This document shows, in pieces, positions 9,336 to 18,409 of a DNA stretch of 64,000 nt. This stretch comes from Streptomyces abyssomicinicus. Lineage in GTDB: Bacteria; Actinomycetota; Actinomycetes; Streptomycetales; Streptomycetaceae. Location of the stretch: NCBI RefSeq assembly GCF_008974245.1, contig NZ_BBZI01000009.1, positions 300,110 through 364,109 of the forward strand. The letters run 5' to 3'. The notes below the pieces were generated by a model. That model was given only the letters and a program-made list of their open reading frames with translations. It was not told where the DNA came from and made no database searches. Made by a program: the position numbers and the translations under genes. How positions within the stretch are numbered: position 1 is the first letter of the stretch; the number at the start of each line of letters is the position of its first letter.

Positions 9336-9455
9336 CCTTCAAGAGTGCCACGGGGGTCCTCCGGGGCCCGTGGGGCCCCGTCCGCCTCCTGCGGACGGAC
9401 CGCCGTTCGGTGTACTCACCGCGTCCCGGGCCGCTCCGTGGGGAACTCCACCCCC

Positions 9456-9959
9456 ATGAGACTCGTGGTGCGCGAACGCTTGGTCGCCGTGGGCGACGAC
9501 TACTGGATCGAGGACGAGAACGGCAACAAGGTCTACCTGGTCGACGGGAAGGCCATGCGGCTGCGGGAGACCTTCGAGCTGAAGCACGGCCGTACGGAGG
9601 AGGTGCTCCTCGTCATCCGCAAGAAGGTGGTCGCCCTCCGCGCGACGATGGCGATCGAGCGCGACGGCGAGCTGCTGGCCACCGTCCGCCGCAAGTCGCT
9701 GTCGCTGCTGCGGAACCACTACAAGGTCACCATGGCCGACGGCACGGAGCTGGACGTCAGCGGAAAGATCGCCGACCGCGAGTTCGCCGTGGAGCACCGG
9801 GGCGAACTCCTGGCGGTGATCTCCCGCCGCTGGCTGACCCTGCGGGACACCTACGGCATCGACGTGGTCCGCGAGGACGCCGATCCCGCGCTGCTTGCCG
9901 CGGTGACCATCTGCGTGATCCACCTGGCGGAGAAGGAGCGCGCGGGCGGCGGCGAGTAG
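9456..9959 (+). CDS. LURP-one-related family protein
   Basis: This 167-residue protein begins MRLVVRERLVAVGDDYWIEDENG and shows the repeating beta-strand pattern of the LOR/Tubby-C-like fold (VYLVDGKAMRLRETFEL, VLLVIRKKVVALRATM, YGIDVVREDADPALLAAVTICVIHL). The ATG at 9456 was chosen because the homologous sequence starts there; the same frame stays open far upstream across the opposite-strand gene and is not coding. Relatives may bind lipid or scramble phospholipid, but no activity can be claimed. The stop TAG is followed at once by the 1 kb repeat locus. Confidence 0.88.
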   Translation: MRLVVRERLVAVGDDYWIEDENGNKVYLVDGKAMRLRETFELKHGRTEEVLLVIRKKVVALRATMAIERDGELLATVRRKSLSLLRNHYKVTMADGTELDVSGKIADREFAVEHRGELLAVISRRWLTLRDTYGIDVVREDADPALLAAVTICVIHLAEKERAGGGE

Positions 9960-11005
9960 GGCGCCGGGGCGGACGCCGCCGGGCCAGTCTGCCCTGCCCG
10001 ACCGCCTGGCCGCCCGGCCCACCCGGCCGGCCCAGCTGACCCCTTGCCCGCCCGCCTGCCTGACCTGCCTGACCGCCGGCCGGCCTGCCTGCCCGACCGC
10101 CGGCCCGTCGGCCCCTCGGCCCCTCGGCCCTCAGCCCGCCAAGCCTGCTTGTCTGCCCGCCGGCCGGCCTGCGTGCCTGACCGCCTGTCTGCCTGACAGC
10201 CGTCCCGCCCGTCGGCCCGGTTGCCTGTCTGCCTGACCGCCGCCCACCGCCCGCCGCCCGCCGGCCGGCCCAACTGACCGCTTGCCCGCCCGCCCGCCTG
10301 CCCTGCCTGCCCGCCGGCCGGCCTGCCTGCCTGCCTGCCCGACCGTCGGCCCCTCGGCCCCTCGGCCCGCCAAGCCTGCTTGTCTGCCGGCCTGTCTGTG
10401 TGCCTGCTCGCCGGCCCAACTGACCGCTTGCCCGCCCGCCTGTCTGCCCGACAGCCGTCCCGCCGGCCCGGCTGACCGTCTGCCCGCCTGCCCACCCGGG
10501 CGGCCTGTCTGCCTGACAGCCGTCCCGCCCGTCGGCCCGGTTGCCTGACTGCCTGACCGCCGCCCGGCCTGACCACCTGGCCGCCCGGCCCACCCGGCCG
10601 GCTCAGCTGACCGCTTGCCAGCCCTGCCCGACCGCCGGCCGGCCCGCCTGCCCGACCGCCGGGGCGGACGCCGCCCGGCCAGTCTGCCCTGCCCGACCGG
10701 CCCACCCGGCCGACCAAGCTGACCGCTTGCCAGCCCGCCTGCCTGACCGCCGGCCCGTCGGCCCCTCGGCCCCTCGGCCCCTCGGCCCCTCGGCCCGCCA
10801 AGCCTGCTCGTCTGCCGGCCTGTCTGTGTGCCTGCTCGCCAGCCCAACTGACCGCTTGCCCGCCCGCCTGTCTGCCCGACAGCCGTCCCGCCGGCCCGGC
10901 TGACCGTCTGCCCACCCGGGCGGCCTGTCTGCCTGACAGCCGTCCCGCCCGTCGGCCCGGTTGCCTGTCTGCCTGACCGCCGCCCACCGCCCGGCCTGAC
11001 TGCCC
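9960..11005. repeat. 1 kb degenerate GC-rich repeat locus, non-coding
   Basis: The stretch is built of degenerate 4-bp-phased words such as CTGCCTGCC, CTGACCGCC and CCGGCCGGCC. Longer blocks are repeated inside it. GCCAAGCCTGCT recurs at 10138, 10369 and 10797, and about 205 bp after 10369 closely match the region after 10797. GGGGCGGACGCCGCC-type blocks at about 9963 and 10658 also match, as do ACAGCCGTCCCGCC blocks. Frames are open on the minus strand only because the word composition lacks stop codons; their Gly/Arg/Gln/Ala-only products look like artefacts. Positions 11006-11248 hold the leader and promoter of the next gene. Confidence 0.9.
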
Positions 11006-11248
11006 GTGTGTCTGACCGCCCGGTGCGACCGCCTGCCGCGGGACAGGAGGAGGAGCGGTCGAGGCTGTGGAGATTCTGCGAGGAATCCCGCTGTTCTCTT
11101 GTCACAGGCACGTCATATGCTGCTCCCAGCAGTCGCGCCCCGCGTGCATCACCAGCCACTCGGACCACTCGATGGCGGTGTCACGCGTGTGTTGTCGCGC
11201 GACCTTCGTGCCCGGCGATCACCGGGCCACTTGGGGGGTACACCACCT

Positions 11249-13372
11249 GTGCGCAGGCGCAGCATCTCCACCGCGACGGCTCTCGCCGTCCTCTTCAGCT
11301 CGGCGGCACTGACCGTCACCGCGGCCGGGACCGCCTCGGCCGCCGCCTCCGTCGCCGCACCCGGCGGCATGGTGGCCCACGCGGGCCTCCAGCGCGTCTT
11401 CGTCGCCGACCGCAGCGGCGGCACCATCACGGTCGCCGACTGGTCCGGCGCCCTCATCAAGAAGGTCTCCGGCGTTCCGGGCGTCACCGGTCTGGTGCTC
11501 TCCGACGACGGTTCCACCCTGTACGCCGCGGCCGAGGGCAGCCACGAGGTCGTGGCCTTCGACGCGGGGTCGCTCGCGGTCACCGGCCGCTGGACCATCG
11601 ACACCACCGAGGGCCCCCGGGGGATCGCCTTTACCGCCGGCAAGGTCTGGTTCAGCTACGGCGACCAGTGGGACGGCAACCTGGGGTCGATCGACCCCAA
11701 CTGGACCGCGCCGGAGCCGCCGGTCGAGCCCACGGAACCGCCCGTCGAGCCGGTCGAGCCGCCCGTCGAGCCCACGGAACCGCCGGTCGAGCCGCCCGTC
11801 GAGCCCACGGAACCGCCGGTCGAGCCGCCCGTCGAGCCGACCGAGCCTCCCGCGGAGCCCACCGAGCCCGCCCCGGCGGAGCTCTCCACGGCCTCCGAGG
11901 AGGACGGGCCGGTCAGGATGGGGCTCTCCCCGCACGGCTCCATGTGGTACGACCCGGCCGACCTGGACACCGACCCCTCCTCGCCGGGTCTGCTGGCCAT
12001 GGGTGAGGTCGGCATCAGCACCGGTTCCGTCTCGGTCCTGGACGTCTCCTCCGGCACGCCGGAGGTGGTCGCCCACCACGGCGGCAACTACTCGCTGACC
12101 TGGGGCATCGGTGACATCGACCTGGTGCCGGGCGGCTCGCAGGTGCTCATCAACGGCAACAAGCGGCTGTCGTACGCGAACGGCACGTTCGCCGACGCCG
12201 GCGGCTACCCGGTCACCGGTTACCAGGCCGACGTCAACCGTGACGGCACCGTCGCCAACTTCGTCGACGACACGATCTCCGTCTACGCGCCCAACGGCAC
12301 CCAGCCGCTGCGCACCCTCTCCGCCGGCGGCACCACCGCCGACGTGACCTGGGCCCCGGACGCGTCGCGGCTCTTCGCCCTCGTGGCGTCGAACGGGACC
12401 TACACCCTGAAGGCCTTCACCGGCCCCAAGCTCAACGTCCCGACCCTGACCGTCAGCGCCCCCTCCAAGGGCACCATCGGCACCAAGCTCACCGTCACCG
12501 GCAAGATCACGGCGACGGTCCCGCTGCCGGCCGGGGTGAAGCTGTCGGTCGCCCGCATCGACGTGTCCAGCCCCAGCGGCAAGGCGCTCGCGTCGGTGAC
12601 GGCCAAGGCGGACGGGACGTTCAGCTTCACGGACACGCCGCCGGCCGGCGGTGACGTGGTCTACCGGGTGACGTACGCGGGCGACGCCAAGCACACCTCG
12701 GTGGTCAAGTCCGACACCGTGGTCATCCCCCGCACCTCGACCTCGCTGACCCTGAACAACAACGGCAAGGTCTACACGTACGGCAAGGACGTCACGTTCA
12801 CCGCCCACCTGGGCAAGACGTACTCCAACCGCACGGTGGAGATCTGGGCCAACCCCTTCGGCTCGGACAAGCCGAACAAGCTGCTGAAGTCGGGCAAGGT
12901 CAACTCCAGCGGCAACATCTCCGCGGTCGTGGACATGAAGCGCGACACCACGGTGACCGCCGTGTTCAAGGGCGACGCCAAGTCCGCGGCCAAGACGGTC
13001 ACGTCGGTCGGCTACGCCACGGTCTCGATCTCCAACTCCGTCTCCGGCCACTACAAGACCGGTTACGTCGGCTCGCACAACTACTACTGGTTCCGCAAGA
13101 CCAAGGCCCCGCTCGTCAGCACCACGATGAGCTACTACACGGGCCGCAAGGTGCGTTACGACGTGCAGGTCTACTACAACGGCACGTGGTACTCCGGCGG
13201 CTCGGAGTACTTCAAGCTGAGCAGCACCGGCAAGATCACGGTGAACATGGGCGCCGCCGGCGAGGCCGGCATCAAGGCCCGGGTCCGGACGAACTACATC
13301 AACAACTCGTCCGGCGACAACGTCAACTCCACGACGTACGGCTCCTGGAAGTACCTGTACTTCACCAACTGA
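11249..13372 (+). CDS. Secreted Ig-like repeat protein with proline-rich linker
   Basis: The 707-residue product starts at the GTG at 11249, preceded by GGGGGG at 11233-11238, and opens with a Sec signal peptide (VRRRS, a hydrophobic core, then a cleavage site near TASAAAS). Residues about 40-150 resemble YVTN/beta-propeller blades (GLQRVFVADRSGGTITVAD, GLVLSDDGSTLYAAA). A linker of PVEPTEPPVEP repeats follows (about residues 155-215), then more propeller-like sequence and Ig-like domains around 390-600 (LTVSAPSKGTIGTKLTVTGKI; TSLTLNNNGKVYTYGKDVTF). The Tyr-rich C-terminal 110 residues are unassigned. There is no sortase signal or C-terminal membrane anchor, so it is probably released or wall-associated. 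The role is unknown. Confidence 0.82.
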   Translation: MRRRSISTATALAVLFSSAALTVTAAGTASAAASVAAPGGMVAHAGLQRVFVADRSGGTITVADWSGALIKKVSGVPGVTGLVLSDDGSTLYAAAEGSHEVVAFDAGSLAVTGRWTIDTTEGPRGIAFTAGKVWFSYGDQWDGNLGSIDPNWTAPEPPVEPTEPPVEPVEPPVEPTEPPVEPPVEPTEPPVEPPVEPTEPPAEPTEPAPAELSTASEEDGPVRMGLSPHGSMWYDPADLDTDPSSPGLLAMGEVGISTGSVSVLDVSSGTPEVVAHHGGNYSLTWGIGDIDLVPGGSQVLINGNKRLSYANGTFADAGGYPVTGYQADVNRDGTVANFVDDTISVYAPNGTQPLRTLSAGGTTADVTWAPDASRLFALVASNGTYTLKAFTGPKLNVPTLTVSAPSKGTIGTKLTVTGKITATVPLPAGVKLSVARIDVSSPSGKALASVTAKADGTFSFTDTPPAGGDVVYRVTYAGDAKHTSVVKSDTVVIPRTSTSLTLNNNGKVYTYGKDVTFTAHLGKTYSNRTVEIWANPFGSDKPNKLLKSGKVNSSGNISAVVDMKRDTTVTAVFKGDAKSAAKTVTSVGYATVSISNSVSGHYKTGYVGSHNYYWFRKTKAPLVSTTMSYYTGRKVRYDVQVYYNGTWYSGGSEYFKLSSTGKITVNMGAAGEAGIKARVRTNYINNSSGDNVNSTTYGSWKYLYFTN
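11713..11873 (+). repeat. In-frame Pro-Val-Glu-Pro repeat tract
   Basis: Degenerate 9- to 18-bp units encode repeating PPVEP and PTEPPVEP words inside the secreted protein gene. The tract is in frame and encodes an extended, negatively charged linker. Confidence 0.9.
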
Positions 13373-13383
13373 CGCCCGCACGA

Positions 13384-13419
13384 CGACGCCGTGTCCCGGA
13401 ACTCCGGGACACGGCGTCG
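13384..13419. terminator. Perfect 17-bp hairpin between convergent genes
   Basis: Positions 13384-13400 are the exact reverse complement of 13403-13419. It sits between the ends of the Ig-like gene and the nitrilase-family gene and is symmetrical, so it probably stops both. Confidence 0.9.
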
Positions 13420-13436
13420 CGCTGTGTGCGGGGGCC

Positions 13437-14240
13437 TCAGGCCGGGCGGGGCGGCGTGGGCAGGCCGAGGCGGCGGTCCTTGAGCACGGGGAACGCGTGG
13501 CGGGTGTCCGCGACGACACGGGCCGGGTCGAAGTCGACGGTGAGGATCTCCTCCCCGCCACCCGCCTCGGCGAGCACCTCGCCCCACGGATCCACCACGA
13601 TCGAGTGACCCGCCTGCGGAACTCCCGCGTGCGTCCCCGCCGTTCCACAGGCGAGGACGAAGCACTGGTTCTCCACCGCCCGCGCCCGGGCGAGCAGGGT
13701 CCAGTGCGCGCGGCGCCGCTCCGGCCACCCGGCCGGGACGACGAGCGTCTGCGCCCCCGCGTCGACCAGCCCGCGGAACAGCTCGGGGAAACGGAGGTCG
13801 TAACAGGTGCCCAGCCCCAGCGTGGTCTGTGGCAGCGCGACGGTGACCAGGTCGCCGCCCGCGCCCATCAGCACGGCCTCGCCCTTGTCGAAGCCGAAGC
13901 GGTGGATCTTCCGGTAGGAGGCGGCCAGTTCACCGGAGGGCGCGAAGACCAGGGCGGTGTTGAACAGCGTGCCGTCGTCCGAGCGCTCCGGGATCGACCC
14001 GGCGTGCAGCCAGACGCCGGCGTCGCGCGCCGCGGCGGACATGGCGTCGTGGGTGGGGCCCTTCAACGGCTCGGCCCAGGCGTCGAAGTCCTCGAAGGCG
14101 AAGGCGCCGGTGGTCCACAGTTCCGGCAGGACGACCAGATCCGCTCCGGCCTGCCCGCGCACCAGCGCGGAGGCCCGCAGCCGGCGCTCCCCGACCGATT
14201 CGCCTTCGTCCACACGCATCTGGAGAAGAGAGGCGCGCAC
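13437..14240 (-). CDS. Carbon-nitrogen hydrolase (nitrilase superfamily)
   Basis: This 267-residue cytosolic protein carries the Glu-Lys-Cys triad of the CN-hydrolase fold: Glu in DLVVLPELW, Lys in YRKIHRFGFD and Cys in GLGTCYDLRFPEL. Members hydrolyse amides; this short single-domain type with TTGAFAFE is like omega-amidase/deaminated-glutathione amidase relatives, but the substrate is not fixed by the sequence. I use the GTG at 14240 (VRASLLQMRV), where the fold begins; a further in-frame GTG at 14291 lies in the divergent promoter region. Confidence 0.88.
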   Translation of the reverse strand: MRASLLQMRVDEGESVGERRLRASALVRGQAGADLVVLPELWTTGAFAFEDFDAWAEPLKGPTHDAMSAAARDAGVWLHAGSIPERSDDGTLFNTALVFAPSGELAASYRKIHRFGFDKGEAVLMGAGGDLVTVALPQTTLGLGTCYDLRFPELFRGLVDAGAQTLVVPAGWPERRRAHWTLLARARAVENQCFVLACGTAGTHAGVPQAGHSIVVDPWGEVLAEAGGGEEILTVDFDPARVVADTRHAFPVLKDRRLGLPTPPRPA

Positions 14241-14386
14241 CGTACCACCGCCCTGACCGTCGAGTCCTCCACCCCGCTCTACGATCGTCACACGAAAGCT
14301 CTGCCGGGGTACCTCCCCGCAGCGTAACTTAGCTCTTCAAGACGCTGGCACTGCCCGAGAACCAACCGCCCGAGGGGTCCCGTTCC

Positions 14387-15211
14387 GTGAGTCTGCATCC
14401 TGCCCTTCAGCCCTACGCCGACGCCTGGACTCACTCGATCGAGGCGATATCCGAGCTGGTGCAGCCCCTCGTCGAGGGCGAGTGGAACCGGCGGACGCCC
14501 TGCCCGGGATGGTCCGTCCGGGACGTCGTGTCGCATGTCATCGGGCTGGACTGCGAGATGCTCGGGGACCCCCGCCCGATCCACTCCCTGCCGCGCGACC
14601 TGTACCACGTGACGACGGAGCACCAGCGGTACATGGAGATGCAGGTCGACGTACGTCGGCACCACACGGCGCCGGAGATGACCTCCGAGCTGGAGTACAC
14701 GGTGATCCGCCGCAACCGGCAGCTGCGCAACGAGACCCGGCAGCCGGACACCGTGGTGCGCGGTCACCTCGGGCGGGAGATCACCCTGGAGGAGTCGATG
14801 CGCCACCACGCCTTCGACGTCTGGGTGCACGAGCAGGACCTGCGCGCGGCGCTCGGCGTGCCGGGGAACTGGGACTCGCCGGGCGCGCTGGTCGCCCGCG
14901 ACTACCTGCTGGACGCGCTGCCGGAGGTCGTCGCCGAGCGTGCGGGCGCGCCGCGCAGCTCGGCCGTGGTCGTCGACGTGCACGGCCCGCTGGAGTTCCT
15001 CCGCACGGTCCGCGTCGACATCCGCGGGCGGGGCACGGTGGAGACGGCCCCGGCCCTCGGCCCGGCGGCCACCCTCACCCTGGACTGGGAGACCTACGTC
15101 CAGCTGGCCTGCGGCCGGGTGAGGCCGGCCGCGGTCGCCGACCGCGTCAAGGAGGAGGGCGACCTCGAGCTGGCGGCCGCCATCCTCCGGGAGTTCACCG
15201 TCACCCGGTGA
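14387..15211 (+). CDS. Maleylpyruvate isomerase-family, mycothiol-dependent protein
   Basis: This 274-residue protein has an N-terminal DinB-like helical bundle (residues about 10-145; WNRRTPCPGWSVRDVVSHVIGLD with metal-type His) and a C-terminal SCP2-like domain (about 190-274). This is the layout of actinobacterial mycothiol-dependent maleylpyruvate isomerase-like enzymes. The GTG at 14387 has GAGGGG upstream. No aromatic ring-cleavage gene is adjacent, so the in vivo substrate is unknown and it may be a general mycothiol transferase. It is divergent from the nitrilase-family gene. Confidence 0.88.
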   Translation: MSLHPALQPYADAWTHSIEAISELVQPLVEGEWNRRTPCPGWSVRDVVSHVIGLDCEMLGDPRPIHSLPRDLYHVTTEHQRYMEMQVDVRRHHTAPEMTSELEYTVIRRNRQLRNETRQPDTVVRGHLGREITLEESMRHHAFDVWVHEQDLRAALGVPGNWDSPGALVARDYLLDALPEVVAERAGAPRSSAVVVDVHGPLEFLRTVRVDIRGRGTVETAPALGPAATLTLDWETYVQLACGRVRPAAVADRVKEEGDLELAAAILREFTVTR

Positions 15212-15227
15212 GCCTCGGGGCGGGGCC

Positions 15228-15258
15228 GCCGCGGGCCGCCCCCACCGCCCCCCGCGGC
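15228..15258. terminator. Possible hairpin between convergent genes
   Basis: GCCGCGGG at 15228-15235 pairs with CCCGCGGC at 15251-15258 around a 15-nt loop, between the ends of two convergent genes. Confidence 0.4.
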
Positions 15259-15260
15259 CG

Positions 15261-16592
15261 CTACGGCTTGTGCACCACCGCGACGCGTCCCGCCGTGAGC
15301 CGCTCCCGCTCACGGCGTGCGGCAGCGCGCCCCAGCCGCAGCATCTGGGAGACACCCAGCGCCTGCACCACGAACACGACGCCGAACGCGACCCGGTAGT
15401 CGTCCCCGGTGAGGTCCAGCAGGACCCCGATGGCCAGCAGCGTCGTCATCGACGCGGTGAACCCGCCGATGTTGGTGATCCCCGAAGCCGTCCCCTGCCG
15501 CTCCGCCGGATTCGCCGGACGCGAGAAGTCGAACCCGATCATCGAAGCCGGCCCGCACGCGCCCAGAACCAGGCAGAGCAACGCGAAGACCGCCAGCGGG
15601 GCCCGCCCCGGCCAGGCCAGCAGCACCGCCCACACCACCGCGGTGGCTCCGACCGTGCCCAGCGCGATCGGCATCCGCGCCCCGTGGCGGCGGGCGACGA
15701 GCTGCCCGTAGAGCACGCCGACCACCATGTTGACCAGCACGATCAACGTCAGGAGCGTGCCGGCCCGGGCTCGGTCCATGCCCTGGTCCTCGACCAGGAA
15801 CGGCATGCCCCACAGCAGCAGGAAGACCATCGCCGGGAACTGCGTGGTGAAGTGGGTCCACATCCCCAGCCGCGTCCCCGGCTCGCGCCAGGACTCGGTG
15901 ATCTGGTGCCGCACGTACCGGGCCCCGCGGTGGCCGGTCCGCTCGGTGCCGTACCCGTCCGGATGGTCCTTGAGGAAGAGCAGGGTCAGCACCAGCACCA
16001 CCACGCCGCACAGCGCGCTGCCGACGAACGACGCCGTCCACCCGAACTGCGTCAGCGCCCGGGAGAGCACCAGGGTGGAGACCACGTTGCCGCCCTGCCC
16101 GATCAGACCGGCGAGCTGCCCGATCAGCGGCCCGCGCCTCGCGGGGAACCAGCGCGCGCCGAGCCGCAGCACGCTGAGGAAGGTCAGCGCGTCGCCGCAG
16201 CCCAGCAGCGCGCGGGAGACCAGCGCCATGCCGTACGAGGGCGCCAGCGCGAAACCGAGCTGCCCCAGCGTGAAGAGCACACACCCGACGACCAGCACCC
16301 TCTTGGTGCCGAAACGGTCCAGCAGCAGGCCCACCGGGATCTGCATCCCCGCGTAGACCAGCAGTTGCAGCATCGAGAAGGTGGAGAGCGCGGAGGCGCT
16401 GACGTGGAAGCGCTCCACCGCGTCCAGGCCGGACACGCCCAGTGAGGTGCGGAAGAGGACGGCCACGAAGTAGACCGAGACACCCACCGACCAGACGGCC
16501 ACGGCCCGCCCGCCGCCCGGCGGGTCCGGCGGCGGCGTGTGCGGCCCGGCGCGTTCCACCCCGGCGGCCCGGGCGGGGGATCCGTCGGTCAT
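15261..16592 (-). CDS. MFS transporter
   Basis: This 443-residue inner-membrane protein has about 12 hydrophobic segments and the MFS loop motif in GLLLDRFGTKRVL. The ATG at 16592 overlaps the stop of the upstream GntR gene by 4 nt (ATGA), so the two are translationally coupled, and the regulator probably controls the transporter. Sequence such as GMPFLVEDQGMDRARAG is like metabolite:proton symporters of the anion/sugar-acid type, but the substrate is not assignable. The same frame runs on upstream through the GntR gene and is not coding there. Confidence 0.9.
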   Translation of the reverse strand: MTDGSPARAAGVERAGPHTPPPDPPGGGRAVAVWSVGVSVYFVAVLFRTSLGVSGLDAVERFHVSASALSTFSMLQLLVYAGMQIPVGLLLDRFGTKRVLVVGCVLFTLGQLGFALAPSYGMALVSRALLGCGDALTFLSVLRLGARWFPARRGPLIGQLAGLIGQGGNVVSTLVLSRALTQFGWTASFVGSALCGVVVLVLTLLFLKDHPDGYGTERTGHRGARYVRHQITESWREPGTRLGMWTHFTTQFPAMVFLLLWGMPFLVEDQGMDRARAGTLLTLIVLVNMVVGVLYGQLVARRHGARMPIALGTVGATAVVWAVLLAWPGRAPLAVFALLCLVLGACGPASMIGFDFSRPANPAERQGTASGITNIGGFTASMTTLLAIGVLLDLTGDDYRVAFGVVFVVQALGVSQMLRLGRAAARRERERLTAGRVAVVHKP

Positions 16593-17239
16593 CGGGCCTC
16601 CCCGCGTGCCAGGTGGGAGAACCAGCCCACGTGCCCGTGCACGGCCTCGACCGCCCGGTCGGCGTCGCCCGCACGCAGCGCGTCCAGGATCTCCCCGTGC
16701 TCGACCAGGGTCTTGGCCACCCGGTCGGGGTGCGAGTGCATCACCGCGGCGCCCATCCGCAACTGCCGGTCGCGGAGCTGGTCGTAGAGGTGGGAGAGGA
16801 TCGCGTTCCCGCCGCTGCGGACGATCTCGGCGTGGAAGCAGCGGTCGGTGACCGCGGCGGCCGCGTAGTCCCCGCCGGCCGCCTGCTGCCGCTGCTGCTC
16901 CAGCAGTTCCTCCAGACGGGCGATCAGCCGCGGCGGAGCGGGCACCGCCTTGCGGGCCGCGTACTCCTCCACCAGCAGCCGGGTCTCCACCACGTCCGCG
17001 ATCTCCTGCGCGGTGACCGGCAGGACCAGCGCGCCCTTCTTGGGATAGAGCTTGATCAGCCCTTCCGCCTCGAGCCGCAGCAGCGCCTCCCGCACCGGGG
17101 TGCGGGACACCCCCACCGCCTCGGCGAGTTCGCCCTCGGTGAGAAGACTGCCTCCCTCGTACGTCCGGTCGAGGACTGATTGCTTGATGTGGATGTAGAC
17201 CCGCTCGGCGGCGGGCGGCTGCTTCGGCGGGGCGGTCAT
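16589..17239 (-). CDS. GntR-family regulator (FCD domain)
   Basis: This 216-residue regulator has an N-terminal winged helix-turn-helix (GELAEAVGVSRTPVREALLRLEAEGLIKL, the GntR signature) and a helical FCD effector domain (VVETRLLVEEYAARKA; CFHAEIVRSGGN; VEHGEILDALRAGDADRAVEAVHGHV). FCD domains bind small carboxylic acids through metal-binding His and Asp residues. The start is ATG 17239; a TATGCT -10 box only 6 nt upstream suggests a leaderless mRNA. It is co-transcribed with the MFS transporter it overlaps. Confidence 0.9.
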   Translation of the reverse strand: MTAPPKQPPAAERVYIHIKQSVLDRTYEGGSLLTEGELAEAVGVSRTPVREALLRLEAEGLIKLYPKKGALVLPVTAQEIADVVETRLLVEEYAARKAVPAPPRLIARLEELLEQQRQQAAGGDYAAAAVTDRCFHAEIVRSGGNAILSHLYDQLRDRQLRMGAAVMHSHPDRVAKTLVEHGEILDALRAGDADRAVEAVHGHVGWFSHLARGEAR

Positions 17240-17245
17240 GCGGAC

Positions 17246-17251
17246 AGCATA
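17246..17251 (-). promoter_or_regulatory. -10 box suggesting a leaderless GntR transcript
   Basis: On the minus strand TATGCT ends 6 nt before the ATG of the GntR gene, so transcription would begin at or next to the start codon. No clear -35 box is seen. Confidence 0.4.
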
Positions 17252-17446
17252 GATACAACACGTGCGCATCCGTTCCCGGATCCGGCATGCGGACGGCCCT
17301 CGGACCGGAAACGGGGAAAAACACCCCTCCTCCGCGCGCAACCTATGGGCCCCGGTAGTCGTCGGACATCACGCACCGCCGTATCCCGCGGCGGCGCCCT
17401 GCCCCAGGGAGCGTTCAGGGGCACATCACATCCGGGGGTTCCCCAC

Positions 17447-18409
17447 GTGAAGACCGGCATCGGAAGCCGCCGCCCGCACAGAGCCGCGGTCTCCCTCGTC
17501 ACCGGAGGCGCGTTGCTCCTCGGCGGGACGCTCGCCGCGGCGCCCGCACACGCCGCCCCGGTGAACAACTCGCCCGGCCGCCCCGTCGCCGCGGTCCCGC
17601 CGCCGCTGAAGAGCGTGACCTCGCCCAGCATCGTCGCCAAGGGCGGCTTCGTGATGGAGAGCGAGCACGGCCGGACCACCTTCAGCAAGGCGGCCGACAC
17701 CCGACGGCCCACCGGCTCCACCACCAAGATCATGACGGCCGAGGTGGTGCTCAGCCAGCCGAACCTGAATCTCGACGCCAAGGTGACCATCCAGCAGGCG
17801 TACAAGGACTATGTGGTCAGGAAGGGCGCCTCCTCGGCGAACCTGGTCGTCGGCGACAAGGTGACCGTCCGCCAGCTCCTCCACGGCCTGATGCTGCCCT
17901 CCGGCTGCGACGCGGCCTACGCGCTCGCCGACAAGTACGGAACCGGCACGACGCGGGACGCGCGGGTGAAGTCGTTCATCGGCAAGATGAACACCACCGC
18001 GAAGAAGCTCGGCATGACCAACACGCACTTCGACTCGTTCGACGGCATCAGCAACGGCTCCAACTACTCGACGCCGCGCGACCTGACCAAGCTGGCCCGC
18101 GACGCGATGAAGAACTCGACCTTCCGTTCCGTGGTGAAGACCAAGTCGTACACCGCGAAGACCGTCACCAAGAGCGGCTCCACCCGCACGATGGCGACCT
18201 GGAAGAACACCAACCCGCTGCTCGGCAGCTACAGCGGGGCGACCGGCGTGAAGACCGGCTCGGGCCAGGTCGCCGGCTACTGCCTGGTGTTCTCGGCCAC
18301 CCGCAACGGCAAGACGGTGATCGGCACGGTGCTGGCCTCGACGTCGTCGGCGCAGCGCACCACCGACGCGACCCGTCTGCTGAACCACGGCTTCGCCCGC
18401 GTGGGATGA
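17447..18409 (+). CDS. D-alanyl-D-alanine carboxypeptidase (DacA-type PBP)
   Basis: This 320-residue protein of peptidase family S11 trims the terminal D-Ala of peptidoglycan stem peptides. The GTG at 17447 has GGGGGT upstream and is followed by a Sec signal peptide cleaved near APAHA (residue 36). Active-site motifs are Ser91-Thr-Thr-Lys94, Ser152-Gly-Cys154 and Lys269-Thr-Gly. The middle motif is SGC instead of SGN, which I recall as usual in the Streptomyces members. No C-terminal amphipathic anchor is evident. The stop codon lies in a 14-bp tandem repeat. Confidence 0.9.
   Translation: MKTGIGSRRPHRAAVSLVTGGALLLGGTLAAAPAHAAPVNNSPGRPVAAVPPPLKSVTSPSIVAKGGFVMESEHGRTTFSKAADTRRPTGSTTKIMTAEVVLSQPNLNLDAKVTIQQAYKDYVVRKGASSANLVVGDKVTVRQLLHGLMLPSGCDAAYALADKYGTGTTRDARVKSFIGKMNTTAKKLGMTNTHFDSFDGISNGSNYSTPRDLTKLARDAMKNSTFRSVVKTKSYTAKTVTKSGSTRTMATWKNTNPLLGSYSGATGVKTGSGQVAGYCLVFSATRNGKTVIGTVLASTSSAQRTTDATRLLNHGFARVG

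Noticed and set aside
7143..9455. Plus-strand open frame running from 7143 into the LURP-related gene
   Set aside because: It is antisense to the well-supported NHL/thioredoxin gene and only the part from 9456 has family sequence.
9757..11168. Three long overlapping minus-strand open frames (about 280-380 codons) over the repeat locus
   Set aside because: They are made almost only of Gly, Arg, Gln, Ala and Pro because the repeat words lack stop codons. All three frames are open, no ribosome site or conserved start is seen, and no domain is recognisable.
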